DNA from: Salibaculum sp035270045
GTDB taxonomy: Bacteria; Pseudomonadota; Alphaproteobacteria; Rhodobacterales; Rhodobacteraceae
NCBI RefSeq assembly: GCF_035270045.1
Contig: NZ_DATFIP010000019.1
Span: 62,001-126,000 of the forward strand
Direction of reading: 5' to 3'
Length of the DNA stretch: 64,000 bases
A program made the translations under genes and the position numbers. Position 1 is the first letter of the stretch. Each line of letters opens with the position of its first letter. The notes under the pieces were generated by a model. It had not been told where the DNA came from. It worked only from the letters and a program-made list of their open reading frames with translations, and made no database searches. Of this stretch, positions 40,868 to 48,150 are shown one piece after another.

Positions 40868-41322
40868 CCGAGCAAGAAAAGCCCGACGCCTATTCCGGTG
40901 TTCCGTGGGTTCATGTCGACCCGCAGGTTGCGCGCGCCCATCCCAAGGGTCGTCTGACCCCGGCGCTTCACGTCATCTCTGTCTACCTGGTCCTCGTCGG
41001 CCTGCTCAAGCTGTGGCTGTTCGCCGGGGCGGGCTATGCGCCGGGGGTGATCCTGCTGGGCGGGCTGCTGCCGGTGCTGGCGGGGGTGGGGCTGTGGCTG
41101 CGGTTGCCCTGGGCGGTCGTGGTCGCGCTGGTGATGGCGGGGTTCAACCTCTACGCCTTCGTGCGCAACGTCGGCGCGAACCCGGACGTGTTGCTGCTCT
41201 TCGACGGGATCGTCTCGGTCGGGATCATCTTCTACCTTGTCGAGGGGGACCGGCCGAACCTCATCTACCGCCACCGGTACCGGAAATACTCGGTGCTGGA
41301 CGGGGACAAGGACGGGGACTAG
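40864..41322 (+). CDS. Small membrane protein of unknown function
   Basis: 152 residues, ATG overlapping the nuclease stop (ATGA), preceded by AAAGGAG. Soluble N-terminal 35 residues, then four hydrophobic segments (about 40-60, 62-85, 88-105, 112-130) and a charged C-terminus (RHRYRKYSVLDGDKDGD). I recognise no family. It is intact and lies between the nuclease gene and the alpha-subunit remnant. Confidence 0.7.
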   Translation: MTEQEKPDAYSGVPWVHVDPQVARAHPKGRLTPALHVISVYLVLVGLLKLWLFAGAGYAPGVILLGGLLPVLAGVGLWLRLPWAVVVALVMAGFNLYAFVRNVGANPDVLLLFDGIVSVGIIFYLVEGDRPNLIYRHRYRKYSVLDGDKDGD

Positions 41323-41329
41323 CCCGATT

Positions 41330-41502
41330 CTGGACACCCTGCTGACCGCCGACCGTGGCGAGATCGCCTGCCGCGTCGTCCGCGCGGCCAAGGCACAGGG
41401 GTTGCGCCGCGCGACGGTTGCATTGCCAGAATCATGGTGCAGGCTGGCGCGCAGGTCGCCGCCGGAACCCCGCTGATCGCACAGGAAAAGGACGCGCCAT
41501 GA
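41330..41502 (+). pseudogene. Remnant of methylcrotonyl-CoA carboxylase alpha (biotin) subunit
   Basis: From 41330, LDTLLTADRGEIACRVVRAA matches the biotin carboxylase N-terminus (FDTILIANRGEIACRVIRTA). The frame then runs out of homology; from 41425, in a different frame, ARIMVQAGAQVAAGTPLIAQ resembles the end of the biotinyl domain (VLVAEGDAVEAGAPLI). The conserved MKM biotin motif is absent. Only about 57 of ~650 codons remain. Its TGA (41500-41502) overlaps the GST start as ATGA, and AGGAAAAGGA inside its last codons is the GST ribosome site. No ATG start of its own is apparent. Confidence 0.75.
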
Positions 41503-42179
41503 TCCGCCTGCATCACTGCCACCAGACCCGCTCCATGCGCACGCTCTGGCTGCTGCACGAGCTGGAGGTCGATTTCGACCTGGTGCTCTACCCGTTCGAC
41601 GAGACGTTGCGCAGCGACGCCTATCGCACCCTCAACCCGCTGGGCCGGGTTCCGGCGTTGGAGATCGAGGGCGAGGTCATGACCGAAACCGGCGCGATCG
41701 CCGAGTACCTTTGCGAAACCCATCCCGATGCGGGGCTGGGCCGCCCGCCGGGCGACCTGGACCGCATGGACTGGCTGGTCTGGGTGCATTTCGCCGAGAC
41801 CGTCACCCAGCACACGGCCGCGCTGACACAGCAGCATGTCGCGCTGTTCGACGACTCCATGCGGTCACCCACGGTGATGAAGCTGGAGGCGCGGCGCCTG
41901 GCCAGGTGCTATGACGTGATCGAGGCGCGGCTTTCGACCCCGGTCGAGAACCGGGATTACCTGCTGACCTCCGGGTTCTCGGCCGCCGATATCGGTGTGG
42001 GTCAGGCGGTCTACATGGGCCGGCATTTCGTGACGCTCGACGGCTATCCCGAACTGGCCAAGTGGTATGACCGGATCACCGAGCGCGAGGACTTCCACAA
42101 GTCCCTGCCGCCCGAGGACGAGGGCAACCGGCTTTACGCGCAGGACTTTTATCCGCCGTGGGGCGGTCCTGGTGGTTGA
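41499..42179 (+). CDS. Glutathione S-transferase family protein
   Basis: 226 residues from ATG at 41499, with AGGAAAAGGA upstream. N-terminal thioredoxin-fold domain: HHCHQTRSMRTLWLLHELEVDFDLVLYPFD, with Ser/Thr near residue 11 as the candidate thiol-activating residue, then LNPLGRVPALEIEG and MTETGAIAEYLCETH (glutathione gamma-glutamyl site). C-terminal helical domain contains FSAADIGVGQAVYMGRHF. It looks intact. In the collapsed operon it sits between the alpha-subunit and HMG-CoA lyase remnants; it may have originally been part of leucine catabolism. Confidence 0.9.
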   Translation: MIRLHHCHQTRSMRTLWLLHELEVDFDLVLYPFDETLRSDAYRTLNPLGRVPALEIEGEVMTETGAIAEYLCETHPDAGLGRPPGDLDRMDWLVWVHFAETVTQHTAALTQQHVALFDDSMRSPTVMKLEARRLARCYDVIEARLSTPVENRDYLLTSGFSAADIGVGQAVYMGRHFVTLDGYPELAKWYDRITEREDFHKSLPPEDEGNRLYAQDFYPPWGGPGG

Positions 42180-42182
42180 GCG

Positions 42183-42506
42183 GGTCGAAACCGGCGAATT
42201 TGTCCCCGCGACGGGCTGTAGAACGACCCGCGGCATGCCTCGGTGGCTAGAAAGGCGGCGCTGACGCCCAAAGTGCGCGGTCCGCGGGTCTTCGACGCAG
42301 CGGTCGCGGGCCGGGGCGGTTGCTCTTGTGTCCCCGGCGCCGCGGGTGACGTGGTGACCGGGTCGGCGAAGGCCCGGGTGTCGGCGCTTGGCCATGACAC
42401 GGGGCTGGACCCGTCGCCGCTGGCCGCGTGCCGGAAAAGCGGCGAGGTCAGTCAGGGCATCGCAGCCGTCTTCCACAAGCGCGCACCCTCCTGGGCGGGC
42501 GCCTGA
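42183..42506 (+). pseudogene. Remnant of 3-hydroxymethylglutaryl-CoA lyase, with premature TAG
   Basis: In the frame starting 42180-42183, CPRDGL is followed by a TAG at 42219-42221 and then NDPRHASVARKAALTPKVRG. This aligns with the HMG-CoA lyase N-terminus (VGPRDGLQNEPRAISVAEKIAL), with TAG in place of the conserved Gln codon CAG. It then jumps to the C-terminal GPRVFDAAVAGRGGCSCVPG, and AAGDVVTGSAKARVSALGHD resembling VRVFDAAVGGLGGCPYAPGA...TGLDLDAL. The central catalytic TIM barrel of about 180 residues is missing. A lesser trace of the C-terminus runs to 42506. Confidence 0.78.
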
Positions 42507-42694
42507 TCCTGCAGCGGACATCGGGCCATCAGGGCGGTCCGTTCGAGGTAAAGTTTCGCCGGTTTGGCCGGTCATGGCGTTGACCACCCCCGGTCACGGG
42601 GATACATGGAGGGGCAATCCAAGCGGGCTGGCGCCCAACGGCACTTGACCCGCACCGCCCGAGACCGCCCAAGACCACCTAAGGGAGCTGCCGC
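42507..42694 (+). promoter_or_regulatory. nuo upstream region with candidate promoter
   Basis: 188-nt gap before nuoA without a gene. A possible sigma-70 pair is TTGACC (42580-42585), 17-nt spacer, TACATG (42603-42608). The spacer holds a small inverted repeat (CCCCG GTCA CGGGG, about 42587-42601) that could be an operator. AAGGGAGC precedes the nuoA GTG. The sequence match is moderate and unsupported by other data. Confidence 0.4.
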
Positions 42695-43060
42695 GTGGAA
42701 GAGTTTCTCAGGGAATACCTGCCCATCATCGTCTTCCTGGGGCTGGCGATCGGCTTGGGCCTGGTGCTGATCCTCGCCGCCGTCGTCCTGGCGGTGCGCA
42801 ATCCCGATCCCGAGAAGGTCAGCGCCTACGAGTGCGGTTTCAACGCCTTCGACGACGCGCGCATGAAGTTCGACGTGCGCTTCTACCTGGTGTCGATCCT
42901 GTTCATCATCTTCGACCTGGAAGTGGCCTTCCTGTTTCCCTGGGCGGTGGCCTTTGCCGACATCAGCATGGCCGGCTTCTGGTCGATGATGGTGTTCCTG
43001 GCCGTGTTGACAGTGGGCTTTGCCTACGAATGGAAGAAAGGGGCGCTGGAATGGGAATGA
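42695..43060 (+). CDS. nuoA: NADH-quinone oxidoreductase subunit A
   Basis: 121 residues from GTG, AAGGGAG upstream. Three membrane helices, with the conserved loop YECGFNAFDDARMKFDVRFYLVSILFIIFDLEVAFLFPWA. First gene of the nuo operon; inner membrane arm of complex I near the quinone site. It overlaps nuoB by 4 nt if nuoB starts at 43057. Confidence 0.96.
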   Translation: MEEFLREYLPIIVFLGLAIGLGLVLILAAVVLAVRNPDPEKVSAYECGFNAFDDARMKFDVRFYLVSILFIIFDLEVAFLFPWAVAFADISMAGFWSMMVFLAVLTVGFAYEWKKGALEWE

Positions 43061-43668
43061 GCGACGACAAGCCGCTTGTGACGGACGTGCAGGGCGACGG
43101 CCAGCAGGAGGCGCGCGTGAAATCCGCCCCGTCGGTCAAGGCGCCCTATGACGCCGATGCCGCCGGGGCCGACACCGGGATCGCCACCCAGGATCTCAAC
43201 AAGCAGTTGCAGGACAAGGGATTCCTCGTGGCCTCGTCCGAGGACCTTATCAACTGGGCGCGCACCGGCAGCCTCCACTGGATGACCTTCGGCCTTGCCT
43301 GCTGCGCGGTCGAGATGATGCATTCCTCGATGCCGCGCTACGACGCCGAACGCTTCGGCGTGGCCCCGCGCGCCTCGCCAAGACAGTCGGACGTCATGAT
43401 CGTGGCCGGCACGCTGACCAACAAGATGGCCCCGGCGCTGCGCAAGGTCTACGACCAGATGCCGGAGCCGCGCTACGTCATCTCGATGGGGTCCTGTGCC
43501 AATGGTGGCGGCTACTATCACTACAGTTATTCCGTTGTGCGCGGCTGCGATCGCGTGGTGCCCGTCGACATTTACGTGCCCGGTTGCCCGCCCACGGCCG
43601 AGGCGCTGCTTTACGGCATCCTCCAGCTGGCCCGCAAAATCCGCCGCACCGGCACAATCACCCGCTAA
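43057..43668 (+). CDS. nuoB: NADH-quinone oxidoreductase subunit B
   Basis: 203 residues from ATG at 43057 (ATGA overlap with nuoA); ATG two codons earlier (43051) is also possible. The N-terminal 50 residues are variable and hydrophilic. Ligands of the N2 4Fe-4S cluster: FGLACCAVEMMHSSMP, MGSCANGGGYY and VPGCPPTAEALLYGI. Peripheral arm, quinone-proximal. It is followed by nuoC after 11 nt. Confidence 0.96.
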   Translation: MSDDKPLVTDVQGDGQQEARVKSAPSVKAPYDADAAGADTGIATQDLNKQLQDKGFLVASSEDLINWARTGSLHWMTFGLACCAVEMMHSSMPRYDAERFGVAPRASPRQSDVMIVAGTLTNKMAPALRKVYDQMPEPRYVISMGSCANGGGYYHYSYSVVRGCDRVVPVDIYVPGCPPTAEALLYGILQLARKIRRTGTITR

Positions 43669-43679
43669 AGGCGCCCCTC

Positions 43680-44285
43680 ATGACCGAAGCCCTCAAGGAT
43701 CTTGGCACCCACATCGAGCTCAAGCGAAGCGACTGCGTGCTTGGTTGGGGGATCGCCCGCGACGAGCTGACCGTCGAGATCGCCCCGGCGAACATCGCGG
43801 GCTTCGTCGAGTTCCTCAAGACCGACGCGACCTGCAAGTTCTCGACGCTGGTGGACATAACCGCGGTGGACCATCCCGGGCGCGTCAAGCGGTTCGACCT
43901 CGTCTATCACTTCCTGTCGATGTACCAGAACCAGCGCATCCGCCTGCGGATGGGCATTCACGAGGATGACGTGGTCGCCTCGATCACCGAGGTGCACCCC
44001 TCGGCCAACTGGTTCGAGCGCGAAGTCTTCGACATGTTCGGCATCCTGTTTTCGGGCCACCCGGACCTGCGCCGCATCCTGACCGACTACGGCTTTCGCG
44101 GGCATCCCCTGCGCAAGGATTTCCCGACCACCGGTTATACCGAGGTCCGCTATGACGAGGTCGAAAAGCGGGTCGTCTACGAACCCGTCAACCTGGTGCA
44201 GGAATACCGCCAGTTCGATTTCATGTCGCCCTGGGAAGGGGCGGATTACATCCTGCCCGGTGATGAAAAGGGCGAGGAGGCTTAG
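43680..44285 (+). CDS. nuoC: NADH-quinone oxidoreductase subunit C
   Basis: 201 residues. The 30-kDa subunit signature EREVFDMFGILFSGHPDLRRILTDYGFRGHPLRKDFPTTGYTEVRYDE is clear, followed by VVYEPVNLVQEYRQFDFMSPWEG. Separate nuoC and nuoD, not fused as in some enterobacteria. The small membrane protein gene starts 3 nt downstream. Confidence 0.97.
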   Translation: MTEALKDLGTHIELKRSDCVLGWGIARDELTVEIAPANIAGFVEFLKTDATCKFSTLVDITAVDHPGRVKRFDLVYHFLSMYQNQRIRLRMGIHEDDVVASITEVHPSANWFEREVFDMFGILFSGHPDLRRILTDYGFRGHPLRKDFPTTGYTEVRYDEVEKRVVYEPVNLVQEYRQFDFMSPWEGADYILPGDEKGEEA

Positions 44286-44287
44286 AA

Positions 44288-44491
44288 ATGATGGGAAGTT
44301 ACGGCATGGGTGGCGGCGGCTTTCTCATGATGCTCGTCATCGGGGCATTGATCGTGGTGCCGTTCTGGCGGCTCCTGCCCCGGTTCGGAATTCCTAACTG
44401 GGTCGCGATCCTCGCGATATTTCCCTTGGTGGCGCTGATCCTGCTCTGGATCATGGCCTTCAAGGACCAGATCGACGAAAGGCGCGCGTGA
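44288..44491 (+). CDS. Small membrane protein inside the nuo operon
   Basis: 67 residues. A Met/Gly-rich N-terminus (MMGSYGMGGGGFLMM) is followed by two hydrophobic segments (LVIGALIVVPFWRLLP, PNWVAILAIFPLVALILLWIMAF). Its ATG is 3 nt after nuoC, and its stop overlaps the nuoD start (TGATG). No known domain. Accessory to, or hitchhiking in, complex I. Confidence 0.7.
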   Translation: MMGSYGMGGGGFLMMLVIGALIVVPFWRLLPRFGIPNWVAILAIFPLVALILLWIMAFKDQIDERRA

Positions 44492-45708
44492 TGGACGGCA
44501 CCAAATTCGATGACGCCCAGACGGGCGAACAGAAAATCCGCAACTTCAACATCAACTTCGGCCCCCAGCACCCGGCGGCGCACGGTGTGCTGCGCATGGT
44601 GCTGGAGCTTGACGGCGAGATCGTCGAACGGGTGGACCCCCACATCGGCCTGCTGCACCGCGGCACCGAGAAGCTGATGGAAAGCCGGACCTACCTGCAG
44701 AACCTGCCTTACTTCGACAGGCTGGACTACGTCGGCACGATGAACCAGGAACACGCGTGGTGCCTGGCCATCGAGAAACTGTCGGGAGTCGAGATCCCGC
44801 GCCGCGCGTCCCTCATCCGTGTGCTCTACTGCGAGATCGGCCGCATCCTGAACCACTTGCTGAACGTGACCACACAGGCGATGGACGTGGGGGCGCTGAC
44901 CCCGCCGCTGTGGGGCTTCGAGGCACGCGAGGATCTTATGATCTTCTACGAAAGGGCCTGCGGCGCGCGTCTGCACGCGGCCTATTTCCGCCCCGGCGGT
45001 GTTCACCAGGACCTTCCACCCAAGCTGATCGACGATATCGACGCCTGGGCCGAGAAGTTTCCCAAGGTGGTCGACGACATCAGCGAGCTGCTGACCGAAA
45101 ACCGGATCTTCAAGCAGCGCAATGTCGATATCGGCGTCGTCACCGAACAGGACATCCAGGACTGGGCCTATTCCGGCGTCATGGCCCGCGGATCGGGCCT
45201 GGCCTGGGACCTGCGCCGCGCCCAGCCCTATGAATGCTATGACGAATTCGACTTCCAGATCCCGGTGGGCAAGAACGGCGACTGCTACGACCGTTACCTC
45301 TGCCGCATGGAAGAGATGCGCCAGTCGGCCCATATCATGCGCCAGGCCTGTGCCAAGCTGCGTGAGCCGGAAAACCAGGGCGACGTTCTGACCCGTGGCA
45401 AGCTGACCCCGCCGACGCGGTCGGACATGAAGACCTCGATGGAGGCGCTGATCCATCACTTCAAGCTCTACACCGAGGGGTTCCGCGTTCCCGAGGGCGA
45501 GGTCTATGCCTGTGTGGAGGCGCCCAAGGGGGAATTCGGCGTCTACCTGGTGTCGGATGGCACCAACAAACCCTATCGTGCCAAGATCCGCGCACCGGGT
45601 TATCTGCACCTTCAATCCATGGACCACCTCGGATCGGGCTACCAGCTGGCCGACGTCTCGGCCATTCTCGGCTCGCTCGACATCGTCTTCGGCGAGGTTG
45701 ACAGATGA
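44491..45708 (+). CDS. nuoD: NADH-quinone oxidoreductase subunit D
   Basis: 405 residues from ATG at 44491; GTG one codon upstream is possible. 49-kDa subunit: NINFGPQHPAAHGVLRMVLELDGE, HIGLLHRGTEKL, and the C-terminal YLVSDGTNKPYRAKIRAPGYLHLQ, DVSAILGSLDIVFGEVDR. Lines the quinone-binding cavity with NuoB. Its stop overlaps the next small gene by 4 nt (ATGA). Confidence 0.97.
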   Translation: MDGTKFDDAQTGEQKIRNFNINFGPQHPAAHGVLRMVLELDGEIVERVDPHIGLLHRGTEKLMESRTYLQNLPYFDRLDYVGTMNQEHAWCLAIEKLSGVEIPRRASLIRVLYCEIGRILNHLLNVTTQAMDVGALTPPLWGFEAREDLMIFYERACGARLHAAYFRPGGVHQDLPPKLIDDIDAWAEKFPKVVDDISELLTENRIFKQRNVDIGVVTEQDIQDWAYSGVMARGSGLAWDLRRAQPYECYDEFDFQIPVGKNGDCYDRYLCRMEEMRQSAHIMRQACAKLREPENQGDVLTRGKLTPPTRSDMKTSMEALIHHFKLYTEGFRVPEGEVYACVEAPKGEFGVYLVSDGTNKPYRAKIRAPGYLHLQSMDHLGSGYQLADVSAILGSLDIVFGEVDR

Positions 45709-45974
45709 TCCGCGCCGCCGCCTTGCTGGCCCTCGTGACCGCTGCGCCCGCGCTTGCGCAGCAGCAGGCCGATCCCGAGGACGTGGCGTCCATGGCGCAG
45801 GCCATCGAAGAGGCCGGCTGTGTCGTCACCGTTGAAAATGGTGACACGATCATGGCGGCCTCGGGCCTGCCGCCCGAAAAGGTGAACGCGGTCATTGCCG
45901 AGCTCTACGCCTCCGGCGCGCTGGCCCTGCGTGAAGACGGGTCCGCCGAACTGACGAACGAGACCTGCCCGTAA
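45705..45974 (+). CDS. Small exported protein in the nuo operon
   Basis: 89 residues. Signal peptide MIRAAALLALVTAAPALAQ, with cleavage likely at ALA-QQ. The mature region is acidic, two Cys (EEAGCVVT, NETCP) that could form a disulfide. No known domain. Overlaps nuoD by 4 nt; nuoE follows after 33 nt. Confidence 0.72.
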   Translation: MIRAAALLALVTAAPALAQQQADPEDVASMAQAIEEAGCVVTVENGDTIMAASGLPPEKVNAVIAELYASGALALREDGSAELTNETCP

Positions 45975-46007
45975 CGGGCGGTCAAGACACGGAAAGACAT
46001 TAAGACC

Positions 46008-47114
46008 ATGCTCCGCCGTCCGCACCACGACCAGCCCGACAGCTTCGACTTCACGCCCGCCAACCGGGCCTGGGCCGAGGCTCAGATCACCAAGTACCCC
46101 GAGGGCCGCCAGGCCAGCGCGATCATCCCGCTGCTGTGGCGCGCCCAGGAGCAGGAAGGCTGGCTGTCGCGCCCGGCCATCGAATACGTGGCCGACATGC
46201 TGGGACTGGCCCATATCCGGGCGCTGGAAGTGGCCTCTTTCTACTTCATGTTCCAGTTGAAGCCGGTTGGCAGCCTGGCCCATATCCAGGTCTGCGGCAC
46301 CACGTCGTGCATGATTTGCGGGGCCGAGGATCTGGTCCGCGTCTGCCGCGAAAAGATCGCCGACAAGCCCCATGTCCTGTCTGGGGACGGCCGCTTTTCG
46401 TGGGAGGAGGTCGAGTGCCTCGGCGCCTGTTCCAATGCGCCGATGGCCCAGATCGGCAAGGACTACTACGAGGACCTGACCGCCGAGCGCCTGTCCGAGA
46501 TCCTGGACGAGCTTGCCGCCGGCAAGGTGCCGACCCCGGGGCCACAGACGGGCCGCTTTTCGTCCGAGCCGCTGAAGGGCCTGACATCGCTCAAGGAGTT
46601 CGAATCGGGACACTACGCGCACAACGCCAGCGTCGACCTGGCCTTGGCGCAGGACGACACCATCAAGCGTATTGACGGTACCGAGACGGCGCTGATCACG
46701 CCTTGGCTGGACAAGGGTGGCGCGGACCGCCCCGGCACCGCGGCCCGGCCCGAGATAACCAATGGCTCCGCCGACCGCACGGGTGTCACCAAGCAGGAGG
46801 CCAAGGCCGCCACCCCGGCCAAGCCGCCGTCCAAGTCGGTGCCCGCCGGGCAACAGGCCGATGCGGTGGCCGAGGCCGAGCCCGAGACCCTGGACGGACC
46901 GCGCGCGGGCGCCACCGCCGACGATCTCAAGAAGATCAGCGGCGTGGGCCCCAAGCTGGAGGCCACGCTCAACGATCTTGGCTTCTGGCATTTCGACCAG
47001 ATCGCCGCTTGGGGACCCGCGGAAATTGCCTGGGTCGACTCCAGGCTGAGGTTCAAGGGCCGGATCACGCGCGACGACTGGGTCGCCCAGGCCCGTGAAC
47101 TGGCGGACCAATAA
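46008..47114 (+). CDS. nuoE: NADH-quinone oxidoreductase subunit E with C-terminal HhH-like domain
   Basis: 368 residues, about 150 longer than a minimal NuoE. N-terminal 24-kDa thioredoxin-like 2Fe-2S domain: QEGWLSRPAIEYVADMLG, CGTTSCMICGA and CLGACSNAPMAQIG. A low-complexity linker (residues about 240-300, Pro/Ala/Glu) leads to a helix-hairpin-helix-like C-terminal domain (about 303-365: ADDLKKISGVGPKLEATLND, HFDQIAAW, RITRDDWVAQARELADQ). The same domain ends the next gene's product. Family knowledge: alphaproteobacterial NuoE can carry such an extension; its role is not known to me. Confidence 0.93.
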   Translation: MLRRPHHDQPDSFDFTPANRAWAEAQITKYPEGRQASAIIPLLWRAQEQEGWLSRPAIEYVADMLGLAHIRALEVASFYFMFQLKPVGSLAHIQVCGTTSCMICGAEDLVRVCREKIADKPHVLSGDGRFSWEEVECLGACSNAPMAQIGKDYYEDLTAERLSEILDELAAGKVPTPGPQTGRFSSEPLKGLTSLKEFESGHYAHNASVDLALAQDDTIKRIDGTETALITPWLDKGGADRPGTAARPEITNGSADRTGVTKQEAKAATPAKPPSKSVPAGQQADAVAEAEPETLDGPRAGATADDLKKISGVGPKLEATLNDLGFWHFDQIAAWGPAEIAWVDSRLRFKGRITRDDWVAQARELADQ

Positions 47115-47287
47115 GGCGCCCGTCCGGCCGCGCGTGGCCGGAATGCCAGCATCGTCGTAGCGTCGGGGGCAAGACCCTTATCAAAACGGGTCGTGCTGCC
47201 TAGTCTGTCGTCATGGTCGGAGAGACTCGCCGACCCATGCGCGCTGCCCGGTTGGCGGGCAGTCACGACAGGGAAAGGTATTGAACA

Positions 47288-48019
47288 ATGACCGACAGAC
47301 CAAACGGATCGACCTTCACGATCGCCATCGCGATTCTGTGTGGGCTCGTGGCCTTCGCGATCGCCCGCTTCGGCATCGCCTTCGGCGGCTTTTTCGCCCT
47401 GGTGATCGGCGTGATCGTGGGCGTCATCGTCTGGTGGCTGCTCGCCCGCGCGGGCGCGGAGGGCGGCGCGGCGATGTCGCAGGGGGGATCGCCCCCGGCC
47501 TCGGCCTCGCAGACGGGCACGTCGCCCACTGACCCTGAGCCAAGCGCCGCAGCGGCGTCGCCCGCGGCTGCCGCGGTGGCCCCGTCCGAGTCTGCACCCG
47601 AACCCGCCCCCGAGGCGGAGCCGGTGCCCGACCCCGAGCCGATGCCGAAGCCGAGTGCCGAAGCCGTCAAGGCCGCGGGAAATGAGATGGATAAAGGCAC
47701 CGAGCCTGACAGCAGCGCCGGGTCGGGCCAGGCGGCCAAGCCCGAAATGATGAGCGCGCCGAACGAGGGGGGCGCCGACGACCTCAAGCAGATCAAGGGG
47801 GTTGGCCCCAAGCTGGAACAGCTGCTCAATTCCATGGGGGTCTATCACTTCGACCAGATCGCGGGCTGGACCGCGGACGAAGTGTCCTGGGTGGATGACA
47901 ACCTGCAGGGGTTCAAGGGCCGGGTCAGCCGTGATGATTGGGTCGCCCAGGCACAGGTGCTGGCCCAGGGTGGGGCGACCGAATTCTCGGACAAGGTGAA
48001 AAAGGGCGACGTCTATTGA
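47288..48019 (+). CDS. Membrane protein sharing the NuoE HhH-like C-terminal domain
   Basis: 243 residues. Two N-terminal membrane helices (FTIAIAILCGLVAFAIARFG, FFALVIGVIVGVIVWWLLA), then a long Ala/Pro/Glu-rich linker (about 75-155), then the domain ADDLKQIKGVGPKLEQLLNS, VYHFDQIAGW, VSRDDWVAQAQVL (about 158-228). This C-terminal domain is clearly paralogous to that of NuoE. ATG is preceded by GGGAAAGG. 173 nt upstream is a gene-free gap with a small hairpin (47124-47141, CCGGCC/GGCCGG) after nuoE. Confidence 0.82.
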   Translation: MTDRPNGSTFTIAIAILCGLVAFAIARFGIAFGGFFALVIGVIVGVIVWWLLARAGAEGGAAMSQGGSPPASASQTGTSPTDPEPSAAAASPAAAAVAPSESAPEPAPEAEPVPDPEPMPKPSAEAVKAAGNEMDKGTEPDSSAGSGQAAKPEMMSAPNEGGADDLKQIKGVGPKLEQLLNSMGVYHFDQIAGWTADEVSWVDDNLQGFKGRVSRDDWVAQAQVLAQGGATEFSDKVKKGDVY

Positions 48020-48150
48020 AAGATGGATGCTGCGGTGCAACAATCGCGGGGCCCGGCGTGACGTGGGCCTCTCATTGAGCACCGATCGGGGAGGATCGGC
48101 GCGGACCATGGAATTGGGCCCGCCCCGCGGGTTCAGAAAGGATGTTTGCG

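Noticed and set aside
42702..42850. Alternative nuoA start
   Set aside because: The GTG with a good Shine-Dalgarno gives the expected length; downstream ATGs would delete the first helix.
47124..47141. Small CCGGCC/GGCCGG hairpin after nuoE as a terminator
   Set aside because: Only six base pairs and no T-run; more likely incidental GC-rich structure.
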